NCBI GenBank assembly: GCA_963735045.1
Contig: CAVTIZ010000002.1
Location: 1 to 64,000, forward strand
DNA length: 64,000 nt
Reading direction: 5' to 3'
Source of the DNA: Salsipaludibacter sp963735045
GTDB taxonomy: Bacteria > Actinomycetota > Nitriliruptoria > Nitriliruptorales > Nitriliruptoraceae
A program made the translations under genes and the position numbers. Below the pieces are notes generated by a model. That model saw only the letters and a list, made by a program, of their open reading frames with translations, was not told the origin of the DNA and did no database searches. The stretch's first letter is position 1. Each line of letters opens with the position of its first letter. Shown here one piece after another: positions 15,533 to 23,875 of this stretch.

Positions 15533-16072
15533 ATGGCATCCCCGGTCGACCGCGCCGAGGGGGGCTGGCTGCCGTCGGACTTCGACCACCCACGACGGGT
15601 GGACCTCGACACCGGGCATCACCTGCGTCCGATCAGCCCGAGCGACGTCGACCGGGACATGGTCGCGGTCATGGGCTCGCGGACGCGGCTGTGGTCCATC
15701 TACGGCCGGGCGTGGGGGTGGCCGCCGGTCGGGCTGACCCGTGCGGCCGACGAGGCCGACCTCGCCCGACACGCCCGCGAGATGGACGCCCACGAGTCGT
15801 TCAACTACGCGGTGTTCGACGAGGGCGAGACCGCCCTGCTCGGGTGTGTCTACATCGACCCGCCCGAGAAGGTCGGGGCCGACGCCGAGGTCTCGTGGTG
15901 GGTCGTCGACGATCTCGTGGGATCGGAGCTGGAGGCGACGCTGGACGCCTTCGTCCCGTCCTGGATCGCCGCATCCTGGCCACTGCACGCCCCACGATTC
16001 GTCGGTCGGGACGTGTCCTGGGACGAGTGGCTGGCGCTGCCCGACGCCCGCGACCACGGGTCCGGCGCCTGA
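15533..16072 (+). CDS. GNAT-like N-acetyltransferase
   Basis: ATG 15533 has GGAGGACGCGCC upstream, giving 179 aa. The protein resembles GNAT acetyltransferases: an N-terminal HLRPISPSDVDRDM strand/helix and the central beta strands around YAVFDEGETALLGCVYIDP and VSWWVVDDLVGSELEATL. The acetyl-CoA-binding signature Q/RxxGxG/A is not clearly preserved, so this may be a divergent member. The substrate is unknown. No operon partner is apparent; 15340-15532 before it holds nothing I could identify. Confidence 0.7.
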   Translation: MASPVDRAEGGWLPSDFDHPRRVDLDTGHHLRPISPSDVDRDMVAVMGSRTRLWSIYGRAWGWPPVGLTRAADEADLARHAREMDAHESFNYAVFDEGETALLGCVYIDPPEKVGADAEVSWWVVDDLVGSELEATLDAFVPSWIAASWPLHAPRFVGRDVSWDEWLALPDARDHGSGA

Positions 16073-16142
16073 CCTTCCCCGAGTCCCCGCCGAAGCGACC
16101 AGGAACGGAACGCGACCAGCCACTCCACGGGTCGGGGGTCCG

Positions 16143-16787
16143 TCACCGCCGGGCCGGCATGGACCGGTCGGTGGCGCGGGCCGGGAGCCGGGGCGGGGGG
16201 TGACGGGAGGTGAAGGTCGCCATCGCGAGTCCGCCCACGAGGTTGGCGACCAGGTCGCGAGCGGTGTTGTCGTAGCCACCGACGTCGGTACCGGGGATCG
16301 TCAGCGTCATGGTCCACTCGATGATCTCGTTGACGGCCCCGAACGCGCACGCCGCCATCGCCACGACCCACCACGTGACGTGTGGGTCGTCGCCCGCCGG
16401 GCCCAGTCGGGGGCGCAGCACCTCCCAGGTCGCGCGACCGACGAAGCCGAAGCCGATGGCGTGCTGGACGTTGTCGTAGCGGAGGACCGGTTCCACGATC
16501 CAGGTCGCGTAGAGCACGCCGTCGCCGACCGGGACCATGCCACCGGCGACGTGGCCGACGGCGAAGACGCCCAACCCGATCCGGGTGGCCAGCGACAGGG
16601 GGTGGCGAGCGTCGACGGCGACCACCACGGCCAGTCCGACCATGACCACGGCGAGGTACACGGGCCAGTTCGGACGGCCCGTGGCCGCGCCCAGCACGAG
16701 CAGGACCGTGACCAGCCCGAGCGCGACGGTGGCGATGCGCAGGTTCTGTCGTCGCCGCGACGAGTGGGGACGGTCCGACACTCGCAC
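16143..16787 (-). CDS. DUF2238/YjdF-like integral membrane protein
   Basis: The GTG at 16787 follows AGCGGAGTGCGA, giving 214 aa. It has about six hydrophobic helices. The polar motifs RYDNVQHAIGFGFVG and NEIIEWTMT, followed by YDNTARDLVANLVGG, match the YjdF/DUF2238 family of inner-membrane proteins. Biochemical function is unknown for the family; the conserved Asp, His and Glu within helices suggest a catalytic or ion-binding pocket. Confidence 0.78.
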   Translation of the reverse strand: MRVSDRPHSSRRRQNLRIATVALGLVTVLLVLGAATGRPNWPVYLAVVMVGLAVVVAVDARHPLSLATRIGLGVFAVGHVAGGMVPVGDGVLYATWIVEPVLRYDNVQHAIGFGFVGRATWEVLRPRLGPAGDDPHVTWWVVAMAACAFGAVNEIIEWTMTLTIPGTDVGGYDNTARDLVANLVGGLAMATFTSRHPPPRLPARATDRSMPARR

Positions 16788-16884
16788 TCCGCTGGTCCGC
16801 CGGGGAGGGTTCCCCGCTCCCGGTGCCGACGACCGTGGTCGTGGCCCACGCCCCGGGGGTCGCCGAGCGTCGTTGCCGTGGGCG

Positions 16885-17343
16885 TCAGGCCGTCATCGGA
16901 CGGGTCGTCGGCCGACCGTAGCCGGGTCGGTCCTGCTGCTCGAGGTGGTGGGCCTGGGCCGCGTAGAGGTGGAGTTCGTGACCGTCCGGGTCGGCCAGGA
17001 CCACCATCCACCCGATCGTGGCATCGATGGCCGGCGAGTGGTCCACCCCGAGGTCGTCCAGGCGCTGGATCCAGGCGTCGACCTGGTCGCGGTCGGCGAC
17101 CCGCCAGTTCACCAGGTTGAAGCCCGCCAGCGCCGCGGCGACCTCGGGCTCCTCCCGCAGCGCGAGCCAGGTGTCGGCCACCCCGGCGAGGTGACCGGCG
17201 AGTCCGCGGACGACTCCGTCCTCGTCGGGGAACTCCAGTTCGGCGACGTAGCCGAACACCGTTTCGTAGAAGCGCCTGCTCGTCGCCAACGAGGTGACCG
17301 GGAGCTTCACGGCGGACACGCCGAGCAACGTGGGAGTGGTCAT
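16885..17343 (-). CDS. VOC (glyoxalase/bleomycin-resistance) family protein
   Basis: The 152-aa protein starts at ATG 17343. A single vicinal-oxygen-chelate fold unit is visible, from AVKLPVTSLATSRRFYETVF to MVVLADPDGHELHLYA, the last containing the usual metal-binding Glu (HELHLY). Members act as dioxygenases, isomerases or drug-binding proteins; no substrate can be assigned. It is transcribed divergently from a TetR gene with a perfect palindrome between them, so it is probably that repressor's target. Confidence 0.85.
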   Translation of the reverse strand: MTTPTLLGVSAVKLPVTSLATSRRFYETVFGYVAELEFPDEDGVVRGLAGHLAGVADTWLALREEPEVAAALAGFNLVNWRVADRDQVDAWIQRLDDLGVDHSPAIDATIGWMVVLADPDGHELHLYAAQAHHLEQQDRPGYGRPTTRPMTA

Positions 17344-17360
17344 GCGGGTCTCGATGCTTG

Positions 17361-17379
17361 ACCGCAGTTACACTGCGGT
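17361..17379. promoter_or_regulatory. Operator between VOC gene and TetR gene
   Basis: ACCGCAGT-TAC-ACTGCGGT is a perfect 8-3-8 palindrome centred in the 49-bp divergent intergenic region. It contains TACACT, a possible -10 for the TetR gene. The position fits autoregulation by the adjacent TetR protein and joint control of the VOC gene. Confidence 0.8.
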
Positions 17380-17392
17380 GAGTGAGGTGAGT

Positions 17393-18046
17393 ATGGACCC
17401 CGAGCAGCACGATGTCAACGGGCGATCCGGACCGGTGGGAATCCGCGCGCGTCGGGCCGCGGCGACCCGGCGCGCCATCCGACGTTCCGCCGCCGAGCTG
17501 TTCCTGGCACAGGGCTACGGCGCGACGACCATGCGCCAGGTCGCCGCGGGCGCCGGGATCGGTGAGCGCACCCTCTACGACTCCTTCGGGAACAAGGACG
17601 CGGTGTTCCGCCACGTCGTCGACGTGGCCACGGCCGGCGACGAGGACCCGGTCCCGGTGGCGGACCGGCCGGAGGTTCGCGACGCCCTCGCCCAACGCGA
17701 CCCCGCACGCGCCGTGGACCGCTTCGCCAGCGCCAGCGCCGACGTGCTCGAACGGGCCGCGCCGCTGGTGATGGTGGCCGTGGAGTCCTCGGGTGCCGAT
17801 CCCTGCATGCGCGCGTTCGCCGACGCCGGGGCCGACGCGACCCGGCGGCTGGCCGCCGAGTTCGTCGACCACCTCGCCGACATCCACCCCATCGGTGACC
17901 GGGACCTCGCGATCGCCACGGTGCTGGCCTGCGTGTCCCCCCACGTCCACCAGATCCTGCGCACCACGTTGGGCGTCGACGTGGACGGGTATCGCACCTG
18001 GCTGGTCCACGTGCTCACCGCGAGCCTGCTGGCACGGGACCGATAG
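17393..18046 (+). CDS. TetR-family transcriptional regulator
   Basis: ATG 17393 has GAGGTGAGT directly upstream; product 217 aa. The N-terminal TetR helix-turn-helix is clear (residues about 18-65, GYGATTMRQVAAGAGIGER, then TLYDSFGNKDAVF). The C-terminal ligand-binding domain is hydrophobic and not assignable to a ligand. It ends 6 nt before the adenosine deaminase gene, suggesting co-transcription, while the operator on its 5' side also faces the divergent VOC gene. Confidence 0.9.
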   Translation: MDPEQHDVNGRSGPVGIRARRAAATRRAIRRSAAELFLAQGYGATTMRQVAAGAGIGERTLYDSFGNKDAVFRHVVDVATAGDEDPVPVADRPEVRDALAQRDPARAVDRFASASADVLERAAPLVMVAVESSGADPCMRAFADAGADATRRLAAEFVDHLADIHPIGDRDLAIATVLACVSPHVHQILRTTLGVDVDGYRTWLVHVLTASLLARDR

Positions 18047-18052
18047 GGTCCG

Positions 18053-19222
18053 ATGGCAGCCGAGGACGGAGACATCGTGGTCGCGAGCCAGGACACACCG
18101 ACGGTCGCCGCGTCGGGGCGCGTGGTCGCACCGTCGCCCGTACGGCCGAGTCGGGCGGTGGTGCAACGGGCGCCGAAGGTGCTGCTCCACGACCACCTCG
18201 ACGGGGGACTGCGTCCGTCCACGGTCGCCGAACTCGCCGGTGAGGTCGGCCACCACCTGCCGACCGACGATCCCGACCAGCTCGCGTCGTGGTTCCGTGA
18301 CGCGGCCGACTCGGGCAGCCTCGAGCGCTACCTCGAGACCTTCGAGCACACCGTCGCGGTGATGCAGACCATCCGCGGCCTGCGTCGTGTGGCACGCGAG
18401 TGTGTCGAGGACCTCGCGGCCGACGGCGTGGTCTACGCCGAGCTCCGCTACGCCCCCGAACAGCACCTCGACGGTGGCCTCACCCTCGACCAGGTGGTCG
18501 ATGCCGTGCGCGAGGGGTTGGAGGCCGGGGTCGCCGCCGCGCACGCGGCCGGCCACGACATCGTGGTCGGGCAACTCCTGACCGCGATGCGCCACCAGGC
18601 CCGCTCCCGCGAGATCGCCGAGCTCACCGTGGAGCACCGCGACCGCGGCGTGCTCGGCTTCGACATCGCCGGTGCCGAAGCCGGCTACCCCCCGACCCGC
18701 CACCTGGACGCCTTCGAGTACCTGCAACGCCAGAACGCCCACTTCACGATCCATGCCGGCGAGGCGTTCGGGCTGCCGTCCATCTGGGAGGCGATCCAGT
18801 GGTGTGGGGCGGACCGGCTCGGCCACGGGGTGCGGATCGTCGACGACATCACCGTCGACGACGACGGCACGCCGCGGCTCGGGCGCCTGGCCTCCTACGT
18901 CCGGGACACCCGGACACCGCTCGAGCTGTGCCCCACGTCCAACGTCCAGACCGGCGCGGCCCCGTCGATCGCCGAGCACCCGATCGGGCTGCTCACGCGG
19001 CTGCGGTTCCGCGTCACCGTCAACACCGACAACCGCCTGATGAGTGACACCACGATGACGGGCGAACTGTCGGCGCTGGTCGAGGCCTTCGACTACGCGC
19101 TGGAGGACCTGCGCTGGGTCACGATCAACGCGATGAAGTCGGCCTTCCTGCCCTTCGACGAGCGCCTGGACCTGATCAACCGGGTGATCAAGCCCGGCTA
19201 CCACGCCCTGGGGGCACGGTGA
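18053..19222 (+). CDS. add: Adenosine deaminase
   Basis: The 389-aa enzyme hydrolyses adenosine (or deoxyadenosine) to inosine and ammonia in purine salvage. Zinc and catalytic residues are visible: HDHLDGG near residue 46, HAGEAFG near 235, LGHGVRI near 262 and VNTDNRLMS near 325. The TDN form, rather than TDD, is frequent in actinobacterial members. ATG 18053 lies 6 nt after the TetR stop, so translation is probably coupled. The 3' end overlaps the convergent zwf-like gene by 35 nt. Confidence 0.93.
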   Translation: MAAEDGDIVVASQDTPTVAASGRVVAPSPVRPSRAVVQRAPKVLLHDHLDGGLRPSTVAELAGEVGHHLPTDDPDQLASWFRDAADSGSLERYLETFEHTVAVMQTIRGLRRVARECVEDLAADGVVYAELRYAPEQHLDGGLTLDQVVDAVREGLEAGVAAAHAAGHDIVVGQLLTAMRHQARSREIAELTVEHRDRGVLGFDIAGAEAGYPPTRHLDAFEYLQRQNAHFTIHAGEAFGLPSIWEAIQWCGADRLGHGVRIVDDITVDDDGTPRLGRLASYVRDTRTPLELCPTSNVQTGAAPSIAEHPIGLLTRLRFRVTVNTDNRLMSDTTMTGELSALVEAFDYALEDLRWVTINAMKSAFLPFDERLDLINRVIKPGYHALGAR

Positions 19223-20597
19223 CCGGGCCGGGGAACCACTGGTCGGGCAGGTCCGAGCCGGCGGGGTAGTCGCGCAGGGGGACGGCGCCGTCGGCCCAGG
19301 CATCGGCGATGGGCTCCATGATGCGCCATGCCTCCTCGGCCTCGTCGCCACCCACCGACAGGGTCACGTCCCCGCGCAGCACGTCGCGGAGCAGTCCGGC
19401 GTAGGCCGAGAAGCTCGGCGTGGGCAGGTCGGCCCCGAGTTCGGTCCGGACCAGGTTGAGCAGCTCACCCTCGGCGTTGACGTTGAGCCCGACGATGGCT
19501 GCCGGCGGTCGCAGACGCACCCGCAGCAGGTTCGGCGCGCTGCCGGGCTGGCCGGCGAACACCGGGTGGGGCACGTCGCGGAAGGACACCACCACCTCGG
19601 CTCGGTCGTTGGCCATGGCCTTGCCCGAGCGCAGCGTGAACGGCACCCCGGCCCAGCGCCAGTTGTCCACGGCCAGCGTCACCTGGGCGTAGGTCTCGGT
19701 GTCCCCGTCGGGGTCCACGCCGTCCTCGTCGACGTAGTCGGGGACGTCGCGTCCGTCGATCGTGCCGGCGGTGTAGCGGGCACGGACCGTGTGCTCGGCC
19801 ACGAGCTCGGCGTCAGGGGTGGTGACGGCACGCAGCACGGCAAGCTTGGCCGCCCGCAGGTCGCGGGCGTCCATCGACGCCGGCGGCTCCATGGTGGTGA
19901 AGCACAGGATCTGGAGCAGGTGGTTCTGGAGCATGTCGCGCAGCGCCCCCGAGTGGTCGTAGTAGCCCGCGCGTCCCTCCAGGGCCAGGGTCTCGTCCCA
20001 CACGATGTCGACCCGGGCGACGTTGTCGGCGTTCCAGACCGGCTCCAGGAGTCGGTTGCCGAATCGCAGGCCGAGCACGTTCTGGACGGTCTGGCTGTGC
20101 AGGAAGTGGTCGTTGCGGAACACGGTCACGTCGGGGAAGCGCTGGCGGACGAGGTGGTTGAGGCGACGTGCCGACGCGAGGTCCTGGCCGAACGGCTTCT
20201 CGATGGCGATGACGCTGCCCGCGGGCAGGTCGGCGTCGGCCAGCGCGCGCAGGGTCGGTTCGAACAGTGACGGTGGCAGGGCGAGGTAGACCACCAGGGG
20301 GTCCCCGCCGTGGTCGACCGCGCCGGCCACGGCGTCGGCATCGGTGACGTCGGCCTGCCGGTAGTCCAGGTCGGCGACCAGGGACGCGCGGGCGTCGTCG
20401 GGCAGGTCCCCGGCGTGGTCGTGGAGGCCCTGCGCGATGTGGTCACGGAACTCCTCGACGGTCCAGTCCTCCTGACCGACCCCACGCACCGCCAGCTCCT
20501 GCACCTCACCGGCTGCCACGAGCTCGACCAGCGCGGGTGCCAGCAGCCGCGCCGTGAGGTCCCCGGACGCGCCGAGGATGACCAGGTCCGTCAGCAT
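19188..20597 (-). CDS. zwf: Divergent glucose-6-phosphate dehydrogenase
   Basis: The nucleotide-binding N-terminus (ILGASGDLTARLLAPALVEL), IEKPFGQD, GYYDHSGALRDMLQNHLLQI and the long C-terminal domain identify a G6PDH-family enzyme (NADP-linked oxidation of glucose 6-phosphate to 6-phosphogluconolactone). The substrate-site signature, normally RIDHYLGKE, reads RNDHFLHSQ: Asp and His are kept, but Tyr is Phe and the phosphate-contacting Lys is lost. This belongs to a divergent actinobacterial-type branch, and sugar specificity should be regarded as unproven. ATG 20597 has GAGGTG 9 nt upstream; an ATG at 20606 is the alternative. Length 469 aa. Confidence 0.85.
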   Translation of the reverse strand: MLTDLVILGASGDLTARLLAPALVELVAAGEVQELAVRGVGQEDWTVEEFRDHIAQGLHDHAGDLPDDARASLVADLDYRQADVTDADAVAGAVDHGGDPLVVYLALPPSLFEPTLRALADADLPAGSVIAIEKPFGQDLASARRLNHLVRQRFPDVTVFRNDHFLHSQTVQNVLGLRFGNRLLEPVWNADNVARVDIVWDETLALEGRAGYYDHSGALRDMLQNHLLQILCFTTMEPPASMDARDLRAAKLAVLRAVTTPDAELVAEHTVRARYTAGTIDGRDVPDYVDEDGVDPDGDTETYAQVTLAVDNWRWAGVPFTLRSGKAMANDRAEVVVSFRDVPHPVFAGQPGSAPNLLRVRLRPPAAIVGLNVNAEGELLNLVRTELGADLPTPSFSAYAGLLRDVLRGDVTLSVGGDEAEEAWRIMEPIADAWADGAVPLRDYPAGSDLPDQWFPGPVTVPPGRGSRA

Positions 20598-20765
20598 GTC
20601 CGCCATCACCTCGGCCCGTTCCGGCGCTCGACCGGACCTCGTCCCATGCGCCCATCCTGACGTGCCGTCGAGCGCCGAGGCTAGTCGTCGTGCATGCCAG
20701 CCGTGGCGGGTGTTCCTCGGTCGCACCACCTGCTCGACCCGCCCCTGGCGGGTGTGTCGCGGGGG

Positions 20766-20972
20766 TCACAGGATCCCGAATCCCTGCAGGGCCTCGAGGC
20801 CGAACACGACGGCGAAGGTGAACCCCACCACCACCATGACGCGATCGTCGTGCTCCTGGAGCCAGGCCATGACCGTCTCCAGGGTGGCCACCGCCAGGAC
20901 GAGCAGCACGGTGGCCACCACGGGTGACGTCGTGGAGCTGGGGGCGGGCCGGCCAGCCTCGTGGGACGTCAC
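20766..20972 (-). CDS. Small two-helix membrane protein
   Basis: A 68-aa ORF starts at GTG 20972, preceded by GACGAGGCCACCAC. After a polar 17-residue start it has two transmembrane helices (VVATVLLVLAVATLETVMAW and a second around VMVVVGFTFAVVFGLEAL) separated by an EHDDR loop. It is divergent from the DUF389 gene with 43 bp between starts. No family recognised. Supported by hydrophobic pattern and codon composition only. Confidence 0.55.
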   Translation of the reverse strand: MTSHEAGRPAPSSTTSPVVATVLLVLAVATLETVMAWLQEHDDRVMVVVGFTFAVVFGLEALQGFGIL

Positions 20973-21002
20973 GTGGTGGCCTCGTCGCCTGGGGTCCGGA
21001 AC

Positions 21003-21008
21003 TAGGCT
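21003..21008 (+). promoter_or_regulatory. -10 box of the DUF389 gene, leaderless type
   Basis: TAGGCT ends 7 nt before ATG 21016, which has no Shine-Dalgarno sequence. Transcription would start at the initiator codon, giving a leaderless mRNA. Confidence 0.5.
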
Positions 21009-21015
21009 CCCGGCG

Positions 21016-22023
21016 ATGGCCCGCGGCGACAGGCACCCAGGCGTGGCAGAGGCGATCCGCGACGATGCCGCGCTGCGGCGTGCCGTGCTGTTCGAGGGTG
21101 CGAGCGAACACCGCAAGCGCAGTCGCTTCTGGATGCTGCTGTCGTTGGCGGCGGTGATCGCGACGGCGGGTGTGATCGCCGACTCCGAGGCCACCGTGAT
21201 CGGGGCGATGCTGGTGGCGCCCCTCCGGATCCCGATCCTGGGGACCACGCTGGCGGTCGTGCTGGGCGACCGGGTCAACCTGCGGCGCGCCGTGGGCCTG
21301 GTCGTCGGTGGCGCGGCGGCCACGGTGGCCGTCGGCTACCTGATGGGGCTGGCGGTCGTGGGCGAGCTCACCAGCCAGAGCAACGGCCAGGTCGCGACGT
21401 GGTCCCACGCCGGCCTCGTCGACCTGGTCGCGGCGCTCGCGGTCGGGGCCGTCGGGTCGATCGCGCTGCTGCGCGACGACATCGGCGACGCCGTGCCGGG
21501 CGTGGCGATCGCGATCTCACTGGTCCCACCCCTGGCCGTCACGGGCATCGCGTTGGAGTCGCGTGCCGGGCAGGACGCCCTCGGGGCGGTGCTGCTGTTC
21601 GGCACCAACGTCGCAGCGATCCTGGCGATCGGGGTGGTGGTCCTGCGGGTGGCCGGGGTGCGGGCCACGACGCCGGTGCGCGACCCCGACGGCCCCTTCA
21701 GCTTCATGCGGGCCTACGGCGCGATCGGGCTCCTCGTGGTGGTCGTCACGATGCTGCTCGGCCGTGCGTCGTGGGTCCTGGCGCAGGAGAGCATCACCGA
21801 GGCCGCGGTGTCCGACGTCGTGGGCGCGTGGGCGTCCGAGCAGGACTGGGACCTGGTCGGGGTGACCTCCCAGCAGGGCCGCGTGGTGGCGCGCGTCGCC
21901 GGGGCGGCGCCGCTGCCCCGTGCGGCCGACCTGGCCACCGCCCTGCGTCGTCGCGACGTGGACCCGGGCAGCGTCGACGTCGAGTTCCTCCCCCGCGTGA
22001 CGGCCCAGGACATGGAGGGCTGA
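21016..22023 (+). CDS. DUF389 family membrane protein
   Basis: The 335-aa protein has the DUF389 core: a soluble N-terminal 35 residues, then six or more helices containing DSEATVIGAMLVAPLRIPIL, GDRVNLRR and AIAISLVPPLAVTGIAL, and a small soluble C-terminal domain. The family (including TIGR00341-type proteins) is widespread but not biochemically defined; transport of a small molecule is likely. ATG 21016 directly follows a -10 box. It ends at a 13-bp tandem repeat that separates it from the convergent CPBP gene. Confidence 0.85.
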   Translation: MARGDRHPGVAEAIRDDAALRRAVLFEGASEHRKRSRFWMLLSLAAVIATAGVIADSEATVIGAMLVAPLRIPILGTTLAVVLGDRVNLRRAVGLVVGGAAATVAVGYLMGLAVVGELTSQSNGQVATWSHAGLVDLVAALAVGAVGSIALLRDDIGDAVPGVAIAISLVPPLAVTGIALESRAGQDALGAVLLFGTNVAAILAIGVVVLRVAGVRATTPVRDPDGPFSFMRAYGAIGLLVVVVTMLLGRASWVLAQESITEAAVSDVVGAWASEQDWDLVGVTSQQGRVVARVAGAAPLPRAADLATALRRRDVDPGSVDVEFLPRVTAQDMEG

Positions 22024-22081
22024 GGCGGCGGTCTGGGGCGGCGGTCTGGGGCGGCGGTCCGGGGCGGCGGTCTGGGGCGGC
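22024..22081. repeat. 13-bp tandem repeat, about 4.5 copies
   Basis: GGCGGCGGTCTGG is repeated at 22024, 22037, 22050 (one T to C change) and 22063, plus a partial fifth copy. It fills the gap between two convergent genes, from the base after one stop codon to 10 nt before the other. Slippage is likely to make its copy number variable. Confidence 0.9.
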
Positions 22082-22090
22082 CGCGGCGTC

Positions 22091-22765
22091 TCACCCGGGT
22101 GGGTCGTCGCCGACCTCGGGCCGCACCGTGCGTGCCCCCCATGCCAGGGTCATGTTGACGGCCGCGTGCACACCGACCGACGCCCAGATCCCACCGGTGG
22201 CCAGCCGCAGCCCTCCCAGCGCGAGGCCAGCCACCGTGGTGGCCAGCACCGTGGTGGCCACCCACGCGACGACGCTGCGCTGCTCACGCCGCGCCTGCTC
22301 GGTGGCGACCACGAGGTGTCCGAGCCCGAACGCCACCGCGCTGCCGACCAGGGCCAGGGTCGTGCCGCCGACCCGGTCGAGCAGGCGCCAGACGACACCA
22401 CGGAACAGGATCTCCTCGACCAGGGCGGTCAGCAGCGGGATCCGCACCAGGACGTGGACGAGGAAGGTGCGGTCCGACATCGCCCGGATGCGACGGTCGG
22501 CCAACCAGGCGCCCCACCGTGGGTTTCCACGGACCACCAGCACCACCATGGCCGTGACCACGAACGCGGCCACGGTCCACGGCACCGCGGCCACGAGGCC
22601 GCTGGCCGGGTCGACCGCGGCGTACAACCACGTGGCGCCCGCCAGTGCCGCCAGTGCCACCCCGACCGACACCACCAGGTCCCGCCAGCGGCTGGGGGCC
22701 AGGTGCACGGCGTTGTGCCACACGACGATGGCCACGACCATCGCGACCGCGCCCGCAGTGCCCAT
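22091..22765 (-). CDS. CPBP family intramembrane metalloprotease
   Basis: The 224-aa protein has about eight hydrophobic segments and the signature motifs of the CAAX protease/bacteriocin-processing (CPBP/Abi) family: LVEEILFRG (motif 1, catalytic Glu pair), FGLGHL (motif 2, metal His) and VHAAVN (motif 3). Family members cleave peptides within the membrane; the substrate is unknown. ATG 22765; a possible -10 TAGCCT lies at about 22828-22833 on the minus strand. Confidence 0.88.
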   Translation of the reverse strand: MGTAGAVAMVVAIVVWHNAVHLAPSRWRDLVVSVGVALAALAGATWLYAAVDPASGLVAAVPWTVAAFVVTAMVVLVVRGNPRWGAWLADRRIRAMSDRTFLVHVLVRIPLLTALVEEILFRGVVWRLLDRVGGTTLALVGSAVAFGLGHLVVATEQARREQRSVVAWVATTVLATTVAGLALGGLRLATGGIWASVGVHAAVNMTLAWGARTVRPEVGDDPPG

Positions 22766-22906
22766 CCGGCACTTCCCGTCCCCGTCGTCGACGGCGCCAG
22801 GTGGCAGTCGTCGTGGTGGCGGCGCAGGCTATCGTCGATGCCGAGTGGTCCCGGCAGGGGCGTCGGGCCACCGAAGCCGGGATGCTCCGCCGTCCCCCGG
22901 TGGGGA

Positions 22907-23839
22907 TCAGGCCCGGTCGGGACGAGGCCCTGCCGGGGGGGTCCGGGCGAGGGCCTGGGCCAGGGCTTCTCGGTCGGGCATGCCGTCGCGGGCACCCGCG
23001 ACCGTGGTGGACCGGCTCGCGGCGACGACGGCACGTCGCGTGGCCGACGGCAGGTCGTCCCCACCCGCCAGTCCCGCGGCCAGCGCCCCACAGAAGCTGT
23101 CACCGGCACCGGTGGTGTCCACCGCGGTGACTGCCGGGGCGGGCACCACCGTCGAGTGGTCGTGGGTGACGACCAGCGCACCCGCCGCGCCTCGGGTCAC
23201 GACCACCGTCGCGACCCCGAGGGCCCGGGCCATCCCCGTGAGGTCGTCGTCGGGCCCGCGGTGGTCCAGGGCGACGGCCAGTCGGCGCAACTCGCCCTCG
23301 TTGGGCACGAGCACGTCGACCCGGGCAAGCACCTCCGGGGCCAGGGGCGCGGCCGGGGCCGGGTTCAGCACCCGCACCCCCGTGGCGAGGTCCAGCGCGG
23401 CCTCGACGGCGTCCAGCGGCACCTCGAGTTGGACCAGGACGACGGCGGCCGGGGCGACCACCTCGGCCGCGGCCGCGACCCGGGTGGCGTCCAGGTGGCC
23501 GTTGGCACCGGGGGAGACCACGATCGTGTTCTCGCCGGCCGCCTCGACGGTGACCATGGCGGTGCCGGTGACGGCGTCGACCGTGGAGACGTGGGTCGTG
23601 TCGACTCCCTCCCGGGCGAACGACTCGACCAGCAGGGCCCCGTCACGGTCGTCACCGACGGCCGCGACCATGGCGACGTCGGCACCCAGTCGTGCTGCCG
23701 CCACGGCCTGGTTGGCGCCCTTGCCGCCCGGTCGCACCACGACCTCGCCACCCGTGGTCGTCTGGCCCGGCGCGGGGAAGTGGTCGACGCGGACCGTGCG
23801 GTCGACGTTCGCGCTGCCGACCACCGCCACGTCGGGCAC
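22907..23839 (-). CDS. rbsK: Ribokinase
   Basis: A 310-aa PfkB-family sugar kinase. GSANVDRTVRVDHFPAPGQT near the N-terminus, RPGGKGANQAVAAARLGA and the C-terminal anion hole with catalytic Asp (DTTGAGDSFCGALA) are typical of ribokinase, which phosphorylates D-ribose at O5 with ATP. GTG 23839 follows GAAGGGATTCGTCC. It is 36 nt downstream of the transketolase gene, so ribose 5-phosphate would feed directly into the pentose phosphate interconversion catalysed by its neighbour. Confidence 0.9.
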   Translation of the reverse strand: MPDVAVVGSANVDRTVRVDHFPAPGQTTTGGEVVVRPGGKGANQAVAAARLGADVAMVAAVGDDRDGALLVESFAREGVDTTHVSTVDAVTGTAMVTVEAAGENTIVVSPGANGHLDATRVAAAAEVVAPAAVVLVQLEVPLDAVEAALDLATGVRVLNPAPAAPLAPEVLARVDVLVPNEGELRRLAVALDHRGPDDDLTGMARALGVATVVVTRGAAGALVVTHDHSTVVPAPAVTAVDTTGAGDSFCGALAAGLAGGDDLPSATRRAVVAASRSTTVAGARDGMPDREALAQALARTPPAGPRPDRA

Positions 23840-23875
23840 GGACGAATCCCTTCCGGATGGCGGGCAGTGGCCCGG

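Noticed and set aside
16307..19351. 1014-codon open frame on the minus strand
   Set aside because: It overlaps the VOC, TetR and adenosine deaminase genes, all with intact family motifs; the product is low-complexity Arg/Gly/Pro/Val sequence.
22024..22081. CRISPR array
   Set aside because: The 13-bp units are contiguous without spacers; it is a simple tandem repeat.
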